The translations under genes were made by a program, and so were the position numbers. From assembly GCA_037367405.1 (NCBI GenBank), contig JAZKJV010003128.1:620001-684000 (forward strand): a stretch of DNA of 64,000 nt. The letters run 5' to 3'. Under the pieces are notes generated by a model that did no database searches, was not told where the DNA came from, and saw nothing but the letters and a program-made list of their open reading frames with translations. Source of the stretch: Ottelia alismoides. Lineage: Eukaryota; Streptophyta; Magnoliopsida; Alismatales; Hydrocharitaceae. Below, one piece after another: positions 1 through 10,197 of the stretch (its first letter is position 1; each line of letters opens with the position of its first letter).

Positions 1-175
1 TAGGGTTGATAAGGCTGTCGGCGTTATGATAGTGTTATATGTTATAGTATTTATGTATTCTTTTTTCTTCCCTTTTATGTTATTTCCACATTGGTTATCT
101 GTCCTTTAGGGATTATCCTCTTTATAGAGGAGCTCTATGACCACCAAATAAGCAAGTGTTTCATTTCTTTCCACA
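1..175 (+). repeat. 3' portion of the Copia-1 5' LTR
   Basis: The segment ends in CCACA immediately before the degraded primer-binding site. It carries the same TATAGAGGAG-type leader block seen in the approximately 145-bp LTRs of the related elements in this window. Its 5' end lies outside the window or is not recognisable. Confidence 0.55.
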
Positions 176-187
176 TGTTATTAGAGC
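176..187 (+). other. Degraded primer-binding site of Copia-1
   Basis: TGTTATTAGAGC differs at three positions from TGGTATCAGAGC, the initiator tRNA-Met complement present in Copia-3 and Copia-5. It directly abuts the LTR end, as expected for a PBS. Confidence 0.6.
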
Positions 188-641
188 GACGGTTCTAAAC
201 CAGAGCTCTGATACCTTTGAAACCCTATCCCCACCCACCAACCTCCTTCCTCTGTTGCCACACGCCCCTGTGCATCCACCACGCATCTCCGCGCCTCCAC
301 TGTGTGCCTTAGCTACCTCCACACCCCTACGTGTTGCCTAATGCCTCCTTGCCATAGTCCAGTGACGATCTCACCATCACCGACTCACCATCCAGCCGTC
401 AGCATCACTCCTTATTGTCCCCGTGGCCCAACACCTCTAGCGTGGCCCTCAACGACCTCACATCACCATTCTTGGTCATTGCTTAGTCAATGTGGTCTGA
501 TTTTGGTACAATACGGGGCAATTTCAGATCTATAAATCCAACTTGATTGCCCTAAAGCGCCTCCATAGTTGATGGAAAGGTTGCGGCTCTTGCTCCCTAG
601 TATGATCTCGTACGTAGCCAACTCCTTATTGGCGATGCTTC

Positions 642-1323
642 TAGGGCTGCTAGTCCAACCGAACTGTAAGGAACAAACCTTTCTTTGAGTTCGGTTTGGT
701 AATCAAAAGTTCGAGTTCGATTCGATAAGCGTTCGAAAAGATATATTCGAGTTTGTTTATAAAATGAATACTCGAGTTTGTTTCGATAATAGTTTGTTAA
801 CAATTTAACTTAACTCAAATTTGTATAGGTGAAAAAGTTTGAAACTGGAGTTCGAAAATAAGTTTCGATAAGAAAAGAAATAAGAAATTTTTCTTAAATT
901 AAAGTGGTGCAAAGCCCACCAATAAATGCCATTATTTCTTCAACCACTAAATTTCTCATATGTATAAATGCGAAGTTAGACATACATATATATCAAACTT
1001 GAGCTTTTATGGAACGGACATATGTTATGTCCATGTTCGAAATTATTGAAATTAAAATGGTACAAAGTTCACCGAATAATATTATTATTTATTTTACCAC
1101 AAATTTTCTCATATGTATAAATTCGAAGTTACACAAGCATACACACATATACATATATCAAACTCCATCTTTTATCGAATGAACGCATGTTATGTTAGTT
1201 AAGCCATCGAACTAAATTTGAAGTTCATGTTCAATTTCTTTAGAAACAAACGATCATTTTTTAAACTATTATCGATTGAACTCTAAATGAATACAAACAT
1301 GCTTGGTTCGAGTCGCAGCCCTA
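642..1323. mobile_element. hAT-0: hAT-like non-autonomous element inside Copia-1 gag
   Basis: The ends are inverted: TAGGGCTGC at the left and GCAGCCCTA at the right, followed inward by related CCAACCGA/GGTTCGAG-type sequence. Flanking 8-mers GATGCTTC (634-641) and GGCACTTC (1324-1331) agree at 5 of 8 positions. The gag reading (YDLVRSQLLIGDAS before, SLPPIGEAYNKL after) joins properly when the segment is removed, which independently supports the boundaries. The interior is AT-rich, has many TTCGAG motifs, and contains an imperfect tandem duplication. No transposase is visible. Confidence 0.6.
894..1199. repeat. Imperfect tandem duplication, unit about 150 bp
   Basis: Two successive copies (about 894-1040 and 1047-1199) share GAAATTAAAGTGGT-like starts, TTTCTCATATGTATAAAT in the middle and a CATGTTATGT-like end. 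They lie inside hAT-0. Confidence 0.6.
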
Positions 1324-2068
1324 GGCACTTCGTTGCCTCCCATTGGGGAGGCTTACAACAAACTGAGCAGTATCATGGTTCCCCCTACAACTGCTACTAT
1401 GATATACTCTACTATGGCTGCATCTCGCAGTAGAGGAGGTTTGGCTCAGTTCGGAGGACATGGAGTTTATGGCAGAGGAGGTGGACATCCTCGCCCGCAG
1501 TACACATACTGCAACCATGTATGGCACTCTAAGGATATATGCTATCAGAAGCATGGTTGGCAGGCATTTGCTCGTGCTGGTCAGTAGTCTGATCCCATCA
1601 CTACTTCTGCTAATCAGAAGTACGATGATCTTCTTACAGTCTAGGGGAGATTATGGCTCCTTTACTGGTTCTTGTAGTGCTCTTCTGACCTCATATGAGG
1701 TTGCAACCTTTGCTAGTACCTCACAACTTATGCACTTACCACTTATCATAAGGCATATTTTTCAGAGTGGATCATGAACGTTGGAGCATCTCATCATCTC
1801 TGATTTCAAGACAATGGGAGATTCAGTGGAGGCCTTCCATGCGTCTGCCGAGTGTGCTGTATGCACCTGAATTTCTGATGAATTTATTGTGTATCAATCA
1901 GATTACCAAAGATCTGAATTGTCGTGCCATTTTGACCCATCTTCTCTTGTATTTCATTATATATTCACATGCAAGGTGATTGGATGCAGTGAGCAAGGGA
2001 GTCTACAGTTTGGTCCAATCTCCTTATGTAGGCAGTTCTTCTATTCTGACCGGATCAATCTCTCCATA

Positions 2069-2128
2069 TGTGTAGAGTCCTCCAACAAATCCCATCGAAG
2101 CTGTGTAGAGTCCTCCAACAAATCCCAT
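2069..2128. repeat. 33-bp tandem duplication in Copia-1 pol
   Basis: TGTGTAGAGTCCTCCAACAA and the bases after it recur exactly 33 bp later (2069 and 2102). The repeat lies between GAG-pre-integrase and integrase. Confidence 0.85.
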
Positions 2129-2242
2129 CTTAGTCCACTTTTCAGTGTGGGGCTTGTCAGCTTGGGATGCATCATCGTACCCATTTTCCTAGTCGTCAGA
2201 GTCGTAGTAGTTGTTCTTTATTTGAATTATTGCATTTTGATA

Positions 2243-4500
2243 TTTTTTTGAGTGAAAATTGGGTGATCCCCCATCGTGGGGGTTACCGCATATTGTATTA
2301 TATAAGACATTTTTGTTTACATCATCGCGTAGACCAAAAATTATAGAGTACGGTATAGTGAGTGACTACATTTTCGCTATAAAATCTCTGGCTGTTGAAA
2401 ATCACTTCATTTCGTTCGATCCAGATGGCCCATAGCACTGCGAACGACCACGAGCAGTCATCTGTGGAACTGCTGCCCACTCGTCTCACGAATGCCCAGA
2501 ACGAAGAGAAGCAATCCGTCCTGAGCCACGCTCTCCTCACCTCTCTCCAAACCTGCGTCGAAACCGAACACCTAAGGAAAAGGTGATCTGAGTCTTCCTT
2601 TGCCTCCTCACATCTGTCACAACGCGTGTCCGCGTGGCCCAACAGTCTCCCCCTGCGTACCTTGTCTAACAAACGACCCCTTCTCAAACACCAAAGGAAT
2701 ATGTTTACTCTGCTCGGGATTTTTGCTGCCCATATTATATTGATGTCAACCTTCAGCTCCCGCTCTTGCTCTTGCTCTCGCCTGTTAAACTCCTCGTAGG
2801 CTCTCTTCACCGAGAATTTCCCGCTCTGCCAGACGAAGTGGTCTCTACCTGTGGACAGCAAGGACGTCCGGGGTCGCTCCGTCTGCAACCTCAAGTACTC
2901 CTCCATGCGCTGCTTAGGAAGGTCCGACAGGAAAGTCGGTGCCCACATATCGGTATCTGCCACTTGAGCCAGGGAAAAGCCTCCTTCACGGACGCAAGAG
3001 CAAACAAGCGATGATAACGGTCTTCAAGCTTGCCCTCCCCAGTCCAATCATCTCGCCAGAATCTAAGCATAGTACCATCCCCAACCTTGGGCCGAATCCT
3101 AGTAACCAGCTGAGGCAGGACCCCCCTAATACCGGTCCAAAGAGGGGATTCAAAGCGGGCTCTACCTGCCGCCAACATGCCCGAGACCCGATAGATCTTC
3201 CTCAGTGATCTAGCGACAAACGAGGTTGACGGCCCCCAAATTCTGATTACCCACTTTGCAAGGAGCGCCTTGTTCATACACTCCACGTCTCGAATGCCCA
3301 AACCTCCGTCTTTGCGGCTCCTTGTCATATCTCCCCAACTCACTAGGTGCATCCCGGGACCCTGTTGCCTCCCGTCCGACCAGAAGAACCTCCTCATCAG
3401 GGATTCAATTTTCCTTCTAACCCCCACCGACAAAAATCTGGCGGAGAAGAAGAAGATAGATATTGCGGAGAGCACGTGCTTCAATAAAACCAGCTTACCG
3501 CCTCTGGACAAGGTAGTCGCTTTCCATCCCACCAATCTTTGTTCCATCCTCATAATAACGTCATCCTGGTCATATTTCATCAGCTTCCCCGCCACCAGAG
3601 GCAACTCCAAGTATGGAATCAGGAGGTTCCCCAAGGGACAGTCCGTAGCCACCGCCACATTATTTCACTCTGCCTCATTCAACCCAAAAGTTATCCCCAC
3701 CGACTTGCTCGTATTAATCTCTAATCCTGCCAGGTTACCAAATATCTCAACCAGCTGCGCCGCATTCGCATTTTGCTCATCTGCGCCCCCGAGAAAGATG
3801 ACAGTGTCATCTGCATACTGTAGGATAGGGATGGAGATATCTTCCATGCGGTAACCTTCACACCATCCCGCATCAATCACTTGTCTGAAAAGGACCCCCA
3901 ACGCATCAGCAATAAGTACGAACAACAACGGGGCTAGCGGACACCCTTGCCTAACCCCTCTCTGTGGCTGAAAGAACCCCCCTCTGGCTTCCCGTTCACA
4001 AGAATCACATAAAAGGATGTAGTGACACATCTCTTCATCCAATCCACCCACAACTCCGGGAAGCCCCGCCTGTGCAGTGAGACCCAGATGAACCCCCAAT
4101 CGACCTTATCATATGCCTTCGCAAAGTCGATCTTCCACAACACTCCCCTCACCCCTGCCCTTTTCCGATCCAGGCACATTTCGGATGCTATCACAAGTCC
4201 GTCCGCCATCTGTCTCCCCGGGATAAGTGTTGTTTGACCCTCCAGCACCACAGAATTCAAGACACACCTCAATCTGTTAGCAAGGAGGGCTTATAGTCCT
4301 CAACAGATGTGGGGGTGCCCTTTTTCGGCAACAGGAATAGCAACCCCCGGTTGATCTTTTCAAATCCGCTGTTGCCCTCCCTGAACTCGTTGAGCACCTC
4401 TATAAGCTCTGTCTTCAAAAGATCTCAGAACTCACAGTAGAAAAGCATCGGGAAACCATCCGGGCCCGATGTAAGGCCACCGAGTACGGAAGTAGGCAGT
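2243..4500 (-). mobile_element. L1-A: 5'-truncated L1-type LINE
   Basis: The 3' end is at the left: a short poly-T (2243-2249) and, on the minus strand, a hairpin (2261-2287) lying just before the A tail. ORF2 then runs from RT to the C-terminal zinc domain. The 5' end is truncated just upstream of the RT GPDGFP motif, near 4470-4500, where a LINE of opposite orientation (L1-B) starts. It was inserted into Copia-1 integrase. Its tail sequence differs from the other L1s here, so it probably belongs to a separate subfamily. Confidence 0.85.
2322..4475 (-). pseudogene. L1-A ORF2 pseudogene (reverse transcriptase and zf-RVT)
   Basis: Read from right to left: the GPDGFP motif (about 4455-4475), the AFVRG-equivalent LIPGRQMADG (about 4215), [13 protein letters not shown] (about 4110-4145), a frame change, then [15 protein letters not shown] (about 3910-3950) and the catalytic box YADDT (about 3800). 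The thumb/connection region follows (3658-2963, YLELPLVAGKLM, RRFFW), then the C-terminal zf-RVT module with FLWCLRRGRLL and C-x2-C...HLFLRC (about 2570-2650). The polymerase aspartates are intact, but there are at least three frame breaks and no endonuclease. Known plant L1 ORF2 proteins order EN, RT, zf-RVT in this way. Confidence 0.85.
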
Positions 4501-4520
4501 AAGGTCGCTTAGATTGAGGC

Positions 4521-6471
4521 ATGAGGCGCTGGTGGAGACCTCGAAGGTTGGAAACGCGAGAAGTCTCGCTGCATGGGGCTTCGTCGGGAAGAGGCTTGTT
4601 GCAGGGGGAAGGTGAGAAGGCTTCTTCGCGAGGGGGCATCGCTGGGGTGGTGCTGGAGAGAGGGCGCGAGGAGGGAGCTCGCAGCGGGCCGTTTGATGGG
4701 GGAGCGTGCGGGGTCTCGGAGAAGGGGAAGTCGGTGGTGTGCTGGGAGGAGGGCGAGAGGGGTGTCGTCGGTGATGGTGCGGAGCCTACCGGAGGGGGAA
4801 GTGGGGAGTGGGCGCATGTGTCGCACATGAAACCGGAGAAGAGGTGCTTCAGGTGTGGAGCCAGGGGGCACGTTGCTTCGTTCTGTTCTTCCCCGCCAAG
4901 GTGCTTCTCCTGCGGAAGGCCTGGACGCCGCCAAGCTACGTGCATGTCAACTCTTGGGAAGGTTGCGACTGGGGGTCCTGCGAGGGACTCGGTTCGTCAG
5001 CGCGGACGCCACAGCTCCGATACTTCATCTGTTCGCCGGGGGGGGGGGGCTACTTTCCCCGAGGTGGTTGCGTGCCTTGCCATGCAAGTGCAGCTCAACG
5101 TGCGAGTAAACCTATACCTGCGGTGACTCGTTGACCTCTGAGGAGGTAAGGAAGGACGTTCGGGGGGCCAACGTGCATGCGTTGATCGGGTTCGCGTTGA
5201 GAGGTGATATCGAGATGGAGGCTTTGAGGACCCACCTGTTTGGGTTCCTTGGGTCGAGGTTCTCTGGCGATGTTGTAAAGCTGGATGATCGAAGGTGCTG
5301 TGTCCGTGGCCTTTCGGCAGTCCAGAGGGATCGCCTTCTCCGAAATGGTGATGTTGGCAATGTCTGCTGGAGAAATCTTCGTTTTGCCGATTGGTTCTGT
5401 GTGGAGGTGGAGGTCTGTGTCGCAAGGGTGACGGGAGTTCCTTTTCTATCCCTGACAGTAGGTTGCTTGCGGAAGGCCCTGAGGCGGTGGGGCACTGTTC
5501 GTGAGGTGCTTGAAGACGGGCTCAAGCCGGGCTCGTCGGTGGACGACACTTTGGTGTTATTGGAGTGTAACAAGGCCTTCTTGGACGAGATACAAGGTCA
5601 GAGTTCTTTCGCGGAGACGGAGGTCGGCTGCTACAAGTTCAGAATCGAGCTGCAGATCGAGGAGCCTCCGCCACCGCCGGAGGTTCCAAGGGAGAACGTC
5701 GGTGGTTTGAACGGCGACGGTTCGCGTTCCGGGACTGCGGTTGGCTTTCCGAGGGGAGCTTTTGGTGGAACGACGCGCGAGGTTGATTACACCCGCCCGT
5801 TCGCTGGTACGTCTCGAGTCCTGTGCAAGGCATCATTCTCTATGCCTGATGACGTGGAAACGGGGGTTACTGTTTGGTCGCCGTCACCTTGTTCTATGAA
5901 TGTGGACGTGGGTCCGAGGACCCGAGTTACATGCAGGGACCACTTCGTGGATCCGGCTGCACCTGTTACCTTTTATTGGGTTACGAAGGGCCTTTCAGAT
6001 TCGGTTTTTGCTCGGGTTTTCTCTACGTCTTCGGACTCCGCTGATCCCTTGCCATACGTGGCATTCTCGGCCTCGCCGGCTTGGTCCGTCCCATGTGGTG
6101 GTTACGGGGGTTCCTCCCTTGGCTTTCCCCAGCGGGCGTCTACTTCCTTGAGCAACCTTGTCGCGGCGGAGGGAAGGACCTGGACCCAGCCGTTGCCAAC
6201 CTTCGCTCCAGCTCCTTCGTCCTCGACCGTGGTCGCCGTGGACCCATGTCTTGATGTTATTGCTCTTGCTTCTACCATGCTGCCGAACACCAACACGGGC
6301 ACTGATCACTCTTCTGAGGGGACAAGTGACAGGAGGGCTGGTAAGAGATACAGAAGGAGTAGGTCCAGATCTTCACGACTGGAGGCGCAACCTGGCTTGA
6401 CTCTGAAGAATATCGTTGCGGTAGCCGCAGCAGTGGCCCCCATTCATGGGAGGCAAGACGGTTCCAAATGA
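4521..6471 (+). pseudogene. L1-B ORF1: CCHC nucleic-acid-binding protein
   Basis: The first part (4521-5126) is arginine/glycine-rich and carries a CCHC knuckle at residues 109-122 (CFRCGARGHVASFC). A second knuckle (CFSCGRPGRRQATC) has Arg at the zinc-binding His position. The second part (5131-6471) opens with EEVRKDVRGANVHALIGF and has a compact domain of about 140 residues (DVVKLDDRRCCVRGLSAVQ, LRKALRRWGTVREVLEDG) resembling the RNA-binding-like domain of plant LINE ORF1s. A Pro/Ser-rich tail ending in an Arg/Ser-rich stretch follows. The frame changes near the G tract at 5038-5049. The stop at 6471 overlaps the ORF2 start (6468) by ATGA. The zinc knuckles precede the globular domain, the reverse of the commoner DUF4283-CCHC order. 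Confidence 0.7.
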
Positions 6472-9400
6472 GAATTCTTTCCTGGAATGTTCGAGGGCTC
6501 GGTACCCGAGCAAGCGGAGGACTTTGGGGTCGAGAGTCATGGAATGGAGATGCGACGTCATTTTGTTACAAGAAACAAAGCTTCAATCAGTCACAGATGA
6601 CATTTGGAGATCTTTTGGTGCGGGGGGCATTGATCAGTTCAAAACGGTGGATGCAGTGGGCACATCTGGAGGGATGCTGGGCATGGCGATCATCGAGGTC
6701 CCCTGGCTCATTGGGGGGGACTTCAACGTTACCCTGCGGACGCCCGATAGGCCCGGGAACAGGGGGGCAGGACCCGGGGTCGGTCGACTTCGCAAACACT
6801 ATTGATTCTCTGGGCCTTGAGGTTATGGATGCGGAGGACGTCGCCTATACGTGGAGGAGCTCCAACTCCCGTTCGCGTATCGATCGTTTTTTGGCTTCGC
6901 CCGAGCTTTTGGAGTCCTTCGCTCTTTCCTTTGTGGGGGCAAAGCCACGAACGTTATCCGATCACGCTCCAATTATGTAGGATTCATGTGATGTCCCTGT
7001 GCAAAGGGATTCTTTAGATATGAAAAATATTGGCTGATGGAGGAAAACTTTAGAGAGGTGGTGGCCTCTCATTGGTCTAGCGTGGTTGTTGCTGGGTCCG
7101 CCGCGTCTAGCTTTGTCTAGAAACTAACTTCCTTGTGTGTAAGGCTATTGGCCTTCAAGAGGGAGTCTAGGGCGGCCAGGTGCGCGGCGAGGAAGGAGGC
7201 CGAGGATGTGATTCAGAGTTTTGATGCGGTGGAGGACCTTAGGGAGCTCTCGGTGGACGAGTTGGCTTATCGCGCAACAGCTCAGAAACAGGTTGCCATT
7301 GCATATTGCAAGCGGGTCACGGAGTGGAGACAGAGATCGAGAAGTGTTTGGTTGCGGGAGGGGGACGCGAACACTTCTTATTTTCACCGCGTTGCCAGTG
7401 GGAGGCGCCGGTCTAATGCGTTGCGCTCGATCTCGGTTGGTGGGGTCCGCGTGGAAGGGAACAAAGAAATGGGGAGAGCTATTATCAATCACTATAAAGT
7501 CGTTTCTTCGAAGACTATACCGAGGATTTGGAAGTGGCTGGGCCTGGGTACGACACCTCTGACGGCCTCCTGTTGCGACATGCTCACTCGCGATGTGACC
7601 CTGGAGGAGATTAAGCATGCGGTTTGGGATCTGAATGCTGATGCCGCTCCGGGACCTGATGGCTTCTCGGTTTCTTTCTACAAGGACTTCTGGGATTTGG
7701 TTGGTGCTGAGGTGTTGGAGGTCGTCTCTGAATTCTGTTTGGGCAATGCGGGCTTCGAAAGGGTCAATCGTGCGTTGATCTTCTTGCTCCCCAAGTCTTC
7801 GACGCCAGACACTATTGACGACTACTGCCCTATTGCGGTGTCTAACGCGTTATATCTGATTACCGCGAAGGTATTCGCCACTAGATTGAGTAGTGTTCTT
7901 CCCAACGTTATCTCCCCGTTGCAATCTGCTTTTATTCTGGGGAGACAGATCTCGGATTGCCTCACTCTCGCGTCTGAGATCATTGCGGACTGGCGGAGAA
8001 GGGATAAAAGCGGTGTTCTGTGGAAAGTGGACTTTGCAAAGGCTTACGATAGCCTTGACTGGAGGTTCCTTTGGTCGGTGTTGCGGAGGAAGGGGTTCCC
8101 GGTGAGGTGGATCTCTTGGATGAGGCGATATGTAACAACGTCTTCTTTTACGGTCATGGTGAATGGTCCCACGGTGGGGGGCTTCTTCCAGCCTCGGAGG
8201 GGGGTGCGCCAGGGGTGCCCTCTTGCTCCATTGTTGTTTGTCCTTGCTGCGGATGTCCTGTCTAGCATTGCGCTTCGTGTGGTCGGTTGCAGGCTCTCAA
8301 GTGGTTACTCGAGGGAGGGATCGCTGGTTTCGCTACTACAGTACACCGACGATACTCTATTCTTCATTGAGGGAAAGGGGGGGGGGGTTCAGAGGCAAGT
8401 GGCATGGCCGTCGCTCTGGAAATCTTCAGCGAACTTTACGGGTTGTTCAAGAATGCTGATAAGTCGAAGGTCGTCCGTATTGGTCTATCAGTGGAAGAGG
8501 CTGGTGCTTGTGCACAGGCGTTGGGGTCGGGTTGCAGCTCTTTGCCGATGGACTATCTGGGGATGCCTTTGGCTACGGGCATAACGAGGACGAGAAACTG
8601 GCTCAGAGTCGTCGAGAAGGTTGAAGCGAGGTTGGCGGGGTGGAAGTCGGCTGTTTTGTCGAGGGGGGAGGGGGCGTTTGGTGCTCCTAAAGGCGGTCCT
8701 ATCCTCCATCCCGATATATTCTCTCTCGAACCGGCGTATTCCAAAGGGTATTAGAGAGCGGTTGGAGAAGCGGATGCGTGGTTTCTTATGGGGCAATAGT
8801 AGGGGGGGGGGTCGAGGGACATCCACCTTGTTAGGTGGGAGGATATTACGATCACAAAGAACCAGGGAGGGCTGGGAGTGAAGTGTCTTGAGCAAATGAA
8901 CGAGGTCTTGCTTCTAAAATGGGCGAGCAGAATTTGGGGACCTGGAGAGGAACTTGGTTGTACCGTGCTGCGCAAGATCTACGGTGTTGTGGGGGCGCCT
9001 CCGAGGCCGGATGCTCTCTTGGACTCTCCGACTCCATTCTGGAGGGGGGTCGTGGAGGTTTTCTCCAAGAACTTATCTTTTTTTAGGCTGATCCTTGGTG
9101 GGGGAGAATCTTTCGCTTTTTGGTCAGACGATTGGACGGGAGGGGGGCCCCTTTGCTTGCGGTTCCCGCGGTTGTTTGCTCTTGCCGAGGACAAATTTGT
9201 GACGGTTGCAGCTTGTTGGTCTGATGGAAATTGGTGCCCGACTTTCTCCTCTAATTTCTCTGACCAGAGACTGGAGGATTTCTTGGCCCTGCTGGATGCT
9301 ATCAGGGAGGTGGGGCGCCCATCGGAGGGGAGGGACCACTGGGGTTGGCGTGCAGGTTAGTTCACAGTTAGGAAGGCTTTTGGGGCTATTTGCAGACCGC

Positions 9401-9849
9401 TGCCTTCGCGCTCGGAATCTTTGCTTCGCGATTGTGCGTTCCTTTGGGCTCTCAAGCTGCCTGAGCGAATTGGTTTCTTCTTATGGCTGTTTCGGAGACA
9501 AAGGCTGATGACGAGGGACCGGTGTGTCAGGCTTATTGGGTCAACCTCTAACAGGTGCCTTCTTTGCGAGGAGGCGGTTGAATCCGTTGAACATATGTTC
9601 TTCAAGTGCCCCAAGGTGATTCAGGTATGGCAGGGGACCGGTCTGGCCTGGCGTTGCGTTGAAGATCTCGAGTCGTTTTGCGGCTCGCTGGTGGCGAATA
9701 GGACTAGATCTAGGAGGGAGATGATCTACCCTCTGGCCGTCCTATGGGCTGTTTGGCTGGGGAGGAATGCCTTGCTTTTCTCGGGTCAGCGCTTTTATAA
9801 GGAAAACGTGGGGATTCATGCCAAGAGTTTGGTGGAGTGGGTTTTGTAA
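6468..9849 (+). pseudogene. L1-B ORF2: endonuclease, reverse transcriptase, zf-RVT
   Basis: It starts with MRILSWNVRGLG (6468), the usual endonuclease start, and has LLQETK (about 6560), GGDFNV (about 6715) and SDHAPI (about 6957). The stretch between GTSGGML and WLIGGDFN, normally about 90 residues, is missing. RT (7133-8380) has [32 protein letters not shown] and [15 protein letters not shown]; its catalytic box is YTDDT instead of YADDT. A G tract at about 8379-8389 shifts the frame. Later parts (8404-9360) keep the conserved L1 connection motifs, and zf-RVT ends at 9849 (CLLCEEAVESVEHMFFKC). A stop also occurs at 9358 before the last segment. The two Asp of the catalytic box remain, but the protein cannot be made intact. 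Confidence 0.85.
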
Positions 9850-9919
9850 TTGGTCGCTCCTTCGACCGTAGCTTTTGTATTTCTTTCTTGTTTCTGTTCT
9901 CGCTTTTTGAATAAAAGAT

Positions 9920-9946
9920 GGGGCGAACACCGTCGAGTGTCTCCCC
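9920..9946 (+). other. Terminal hairpin of L1-B RNA
   Basis: GGGG (9920-9923) pairs with CCCC (9943-9946), and ACAC (9927-9930) pairs with GTGT (9937-9940), with a six-base loop. It sits 14 bp before the A tail. Equivalent hairpins occur at the 3' ends of the other L1 copies here, so it is a family feature and probably the RT recognition element. Confidence 0.65.
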
Positions 9947-9968
9947 TTATTTCAGGATTCAAAAAAAA

Positions 9969-10197
9969 TAATTAAAAATCAATTACTAAATTCACCCTTT
10001 CATTTATTTTGACCTCGATATGCGTGCAAATGAGTTGGAATTTGAGCACAAAGTAGAATAACCTAAGATCTACCTACTTTGAGTTTTTTACAATTTTCAG
10101 AGCAACGATTAATTTAATATCAATTTCAGAATAACAGTGGGTAAAATATGTTTTTTTCCTAGAATAATAATTATATTAAATCAAACACTGCTCTTAA
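9969..10197. other. AT-rich spacer between tail-to-tail LINEs
   Basis: About 230 bp of AT-rich sequence separates the A tail of L1-B from the T tract of L1-C. I see no ORF, repeat or RNA gene in it. It is probably the original target DNA, the only non-LINE sequence between 2243 and 15203. Confidence 0.6.

Larger units (their letters stand above)
1..2242 (+). mobile_element. Copia-1: decayed Ty1/Copia LTR retrotransposon, 5' part
   Basis: The window opens inside a 5' LTR that ends at about 175 and is followed directly by a degraded primer-binding site. A pyrimidine-rich leader (about 190-540), gag, protease and the start of integrase follow in the order of a Ty1/Copia element. A hAT-like element (642-1323) interrupts gag, and L1-A (from 2243) cuts integrase. 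The rest of integrase, RT, RNase H and the 3' LTR are not found after the LINE cluster. Reading frames are broken many times, so this is an old copy. The family assignment rests on similarity to the better preserved Copia-3, -4 and -5 in this window. Confidence 0.75.
545..2242 (+). pseudogene. Copia-1 gag-pol pseudogene (gag C-terminus, protease, integrase start)
   Basis: Gag similarity starts near 545 (VDGKVAALAP, YDLVRSQ), is cut at 641 by a hAT-like element and resumes at 1324 (SLPPIGEAYNKLSSIM). The CCHC knuckle at about 1510-1545 reads YTYCNHVWHSKDIC, with the first Cys lost, so it probably cannot bind zinc. Protease-linker similarity (MRLPSVLYAPEFLMNLL, then INQITKDL) runs from about 1839. 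GAG-pre-integrase follows (VIGC..G.L). The integrase HHCC region (about 2140-2200) contains FQCGACQLGMHHRTHFPSR before L1-A interrupts it after LFELLHFDI. Several frame changes and stops are visible. This is a clear Copia relic with no coding capacity. Confidence 0.75.
4515..9968 (+). mobile_element. L1-B: near full-length L1-type LINE, defective
   Basis: ORF1 (CCHC protein) is followed by ORF2 (endonuclease, RT, zf-RVT), then a short 3' UTR, a terminal hairpin (9920-9946) and poly-A (9961-9968). The 5' end adjoins L1-A head to head near 4500-4520; I cannot tell whether it is the natural 5' end. It is about 5.45 kb, close to full length for plant L1s. Frameshifts and an internal endonuclease deletion make it non-autonomous. 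GC content is far higher than in the flanking intron-like DNA. Confidence 0.88.

Noticed and set aside
156..535. ORFs of 61 and 77 codons near the window start
   Set aside because: They lie in the Copia-1 leader, show Pro/Leu/His-rich low-complexity composition and no conserved motif.
4415..5573. Long minus-strand ORFs opposite L1-B ORF1
   Set aside because: They are antisense shadows of the GC-rich ORF1; no motif, and the CCHC knuckles are on the + strand.
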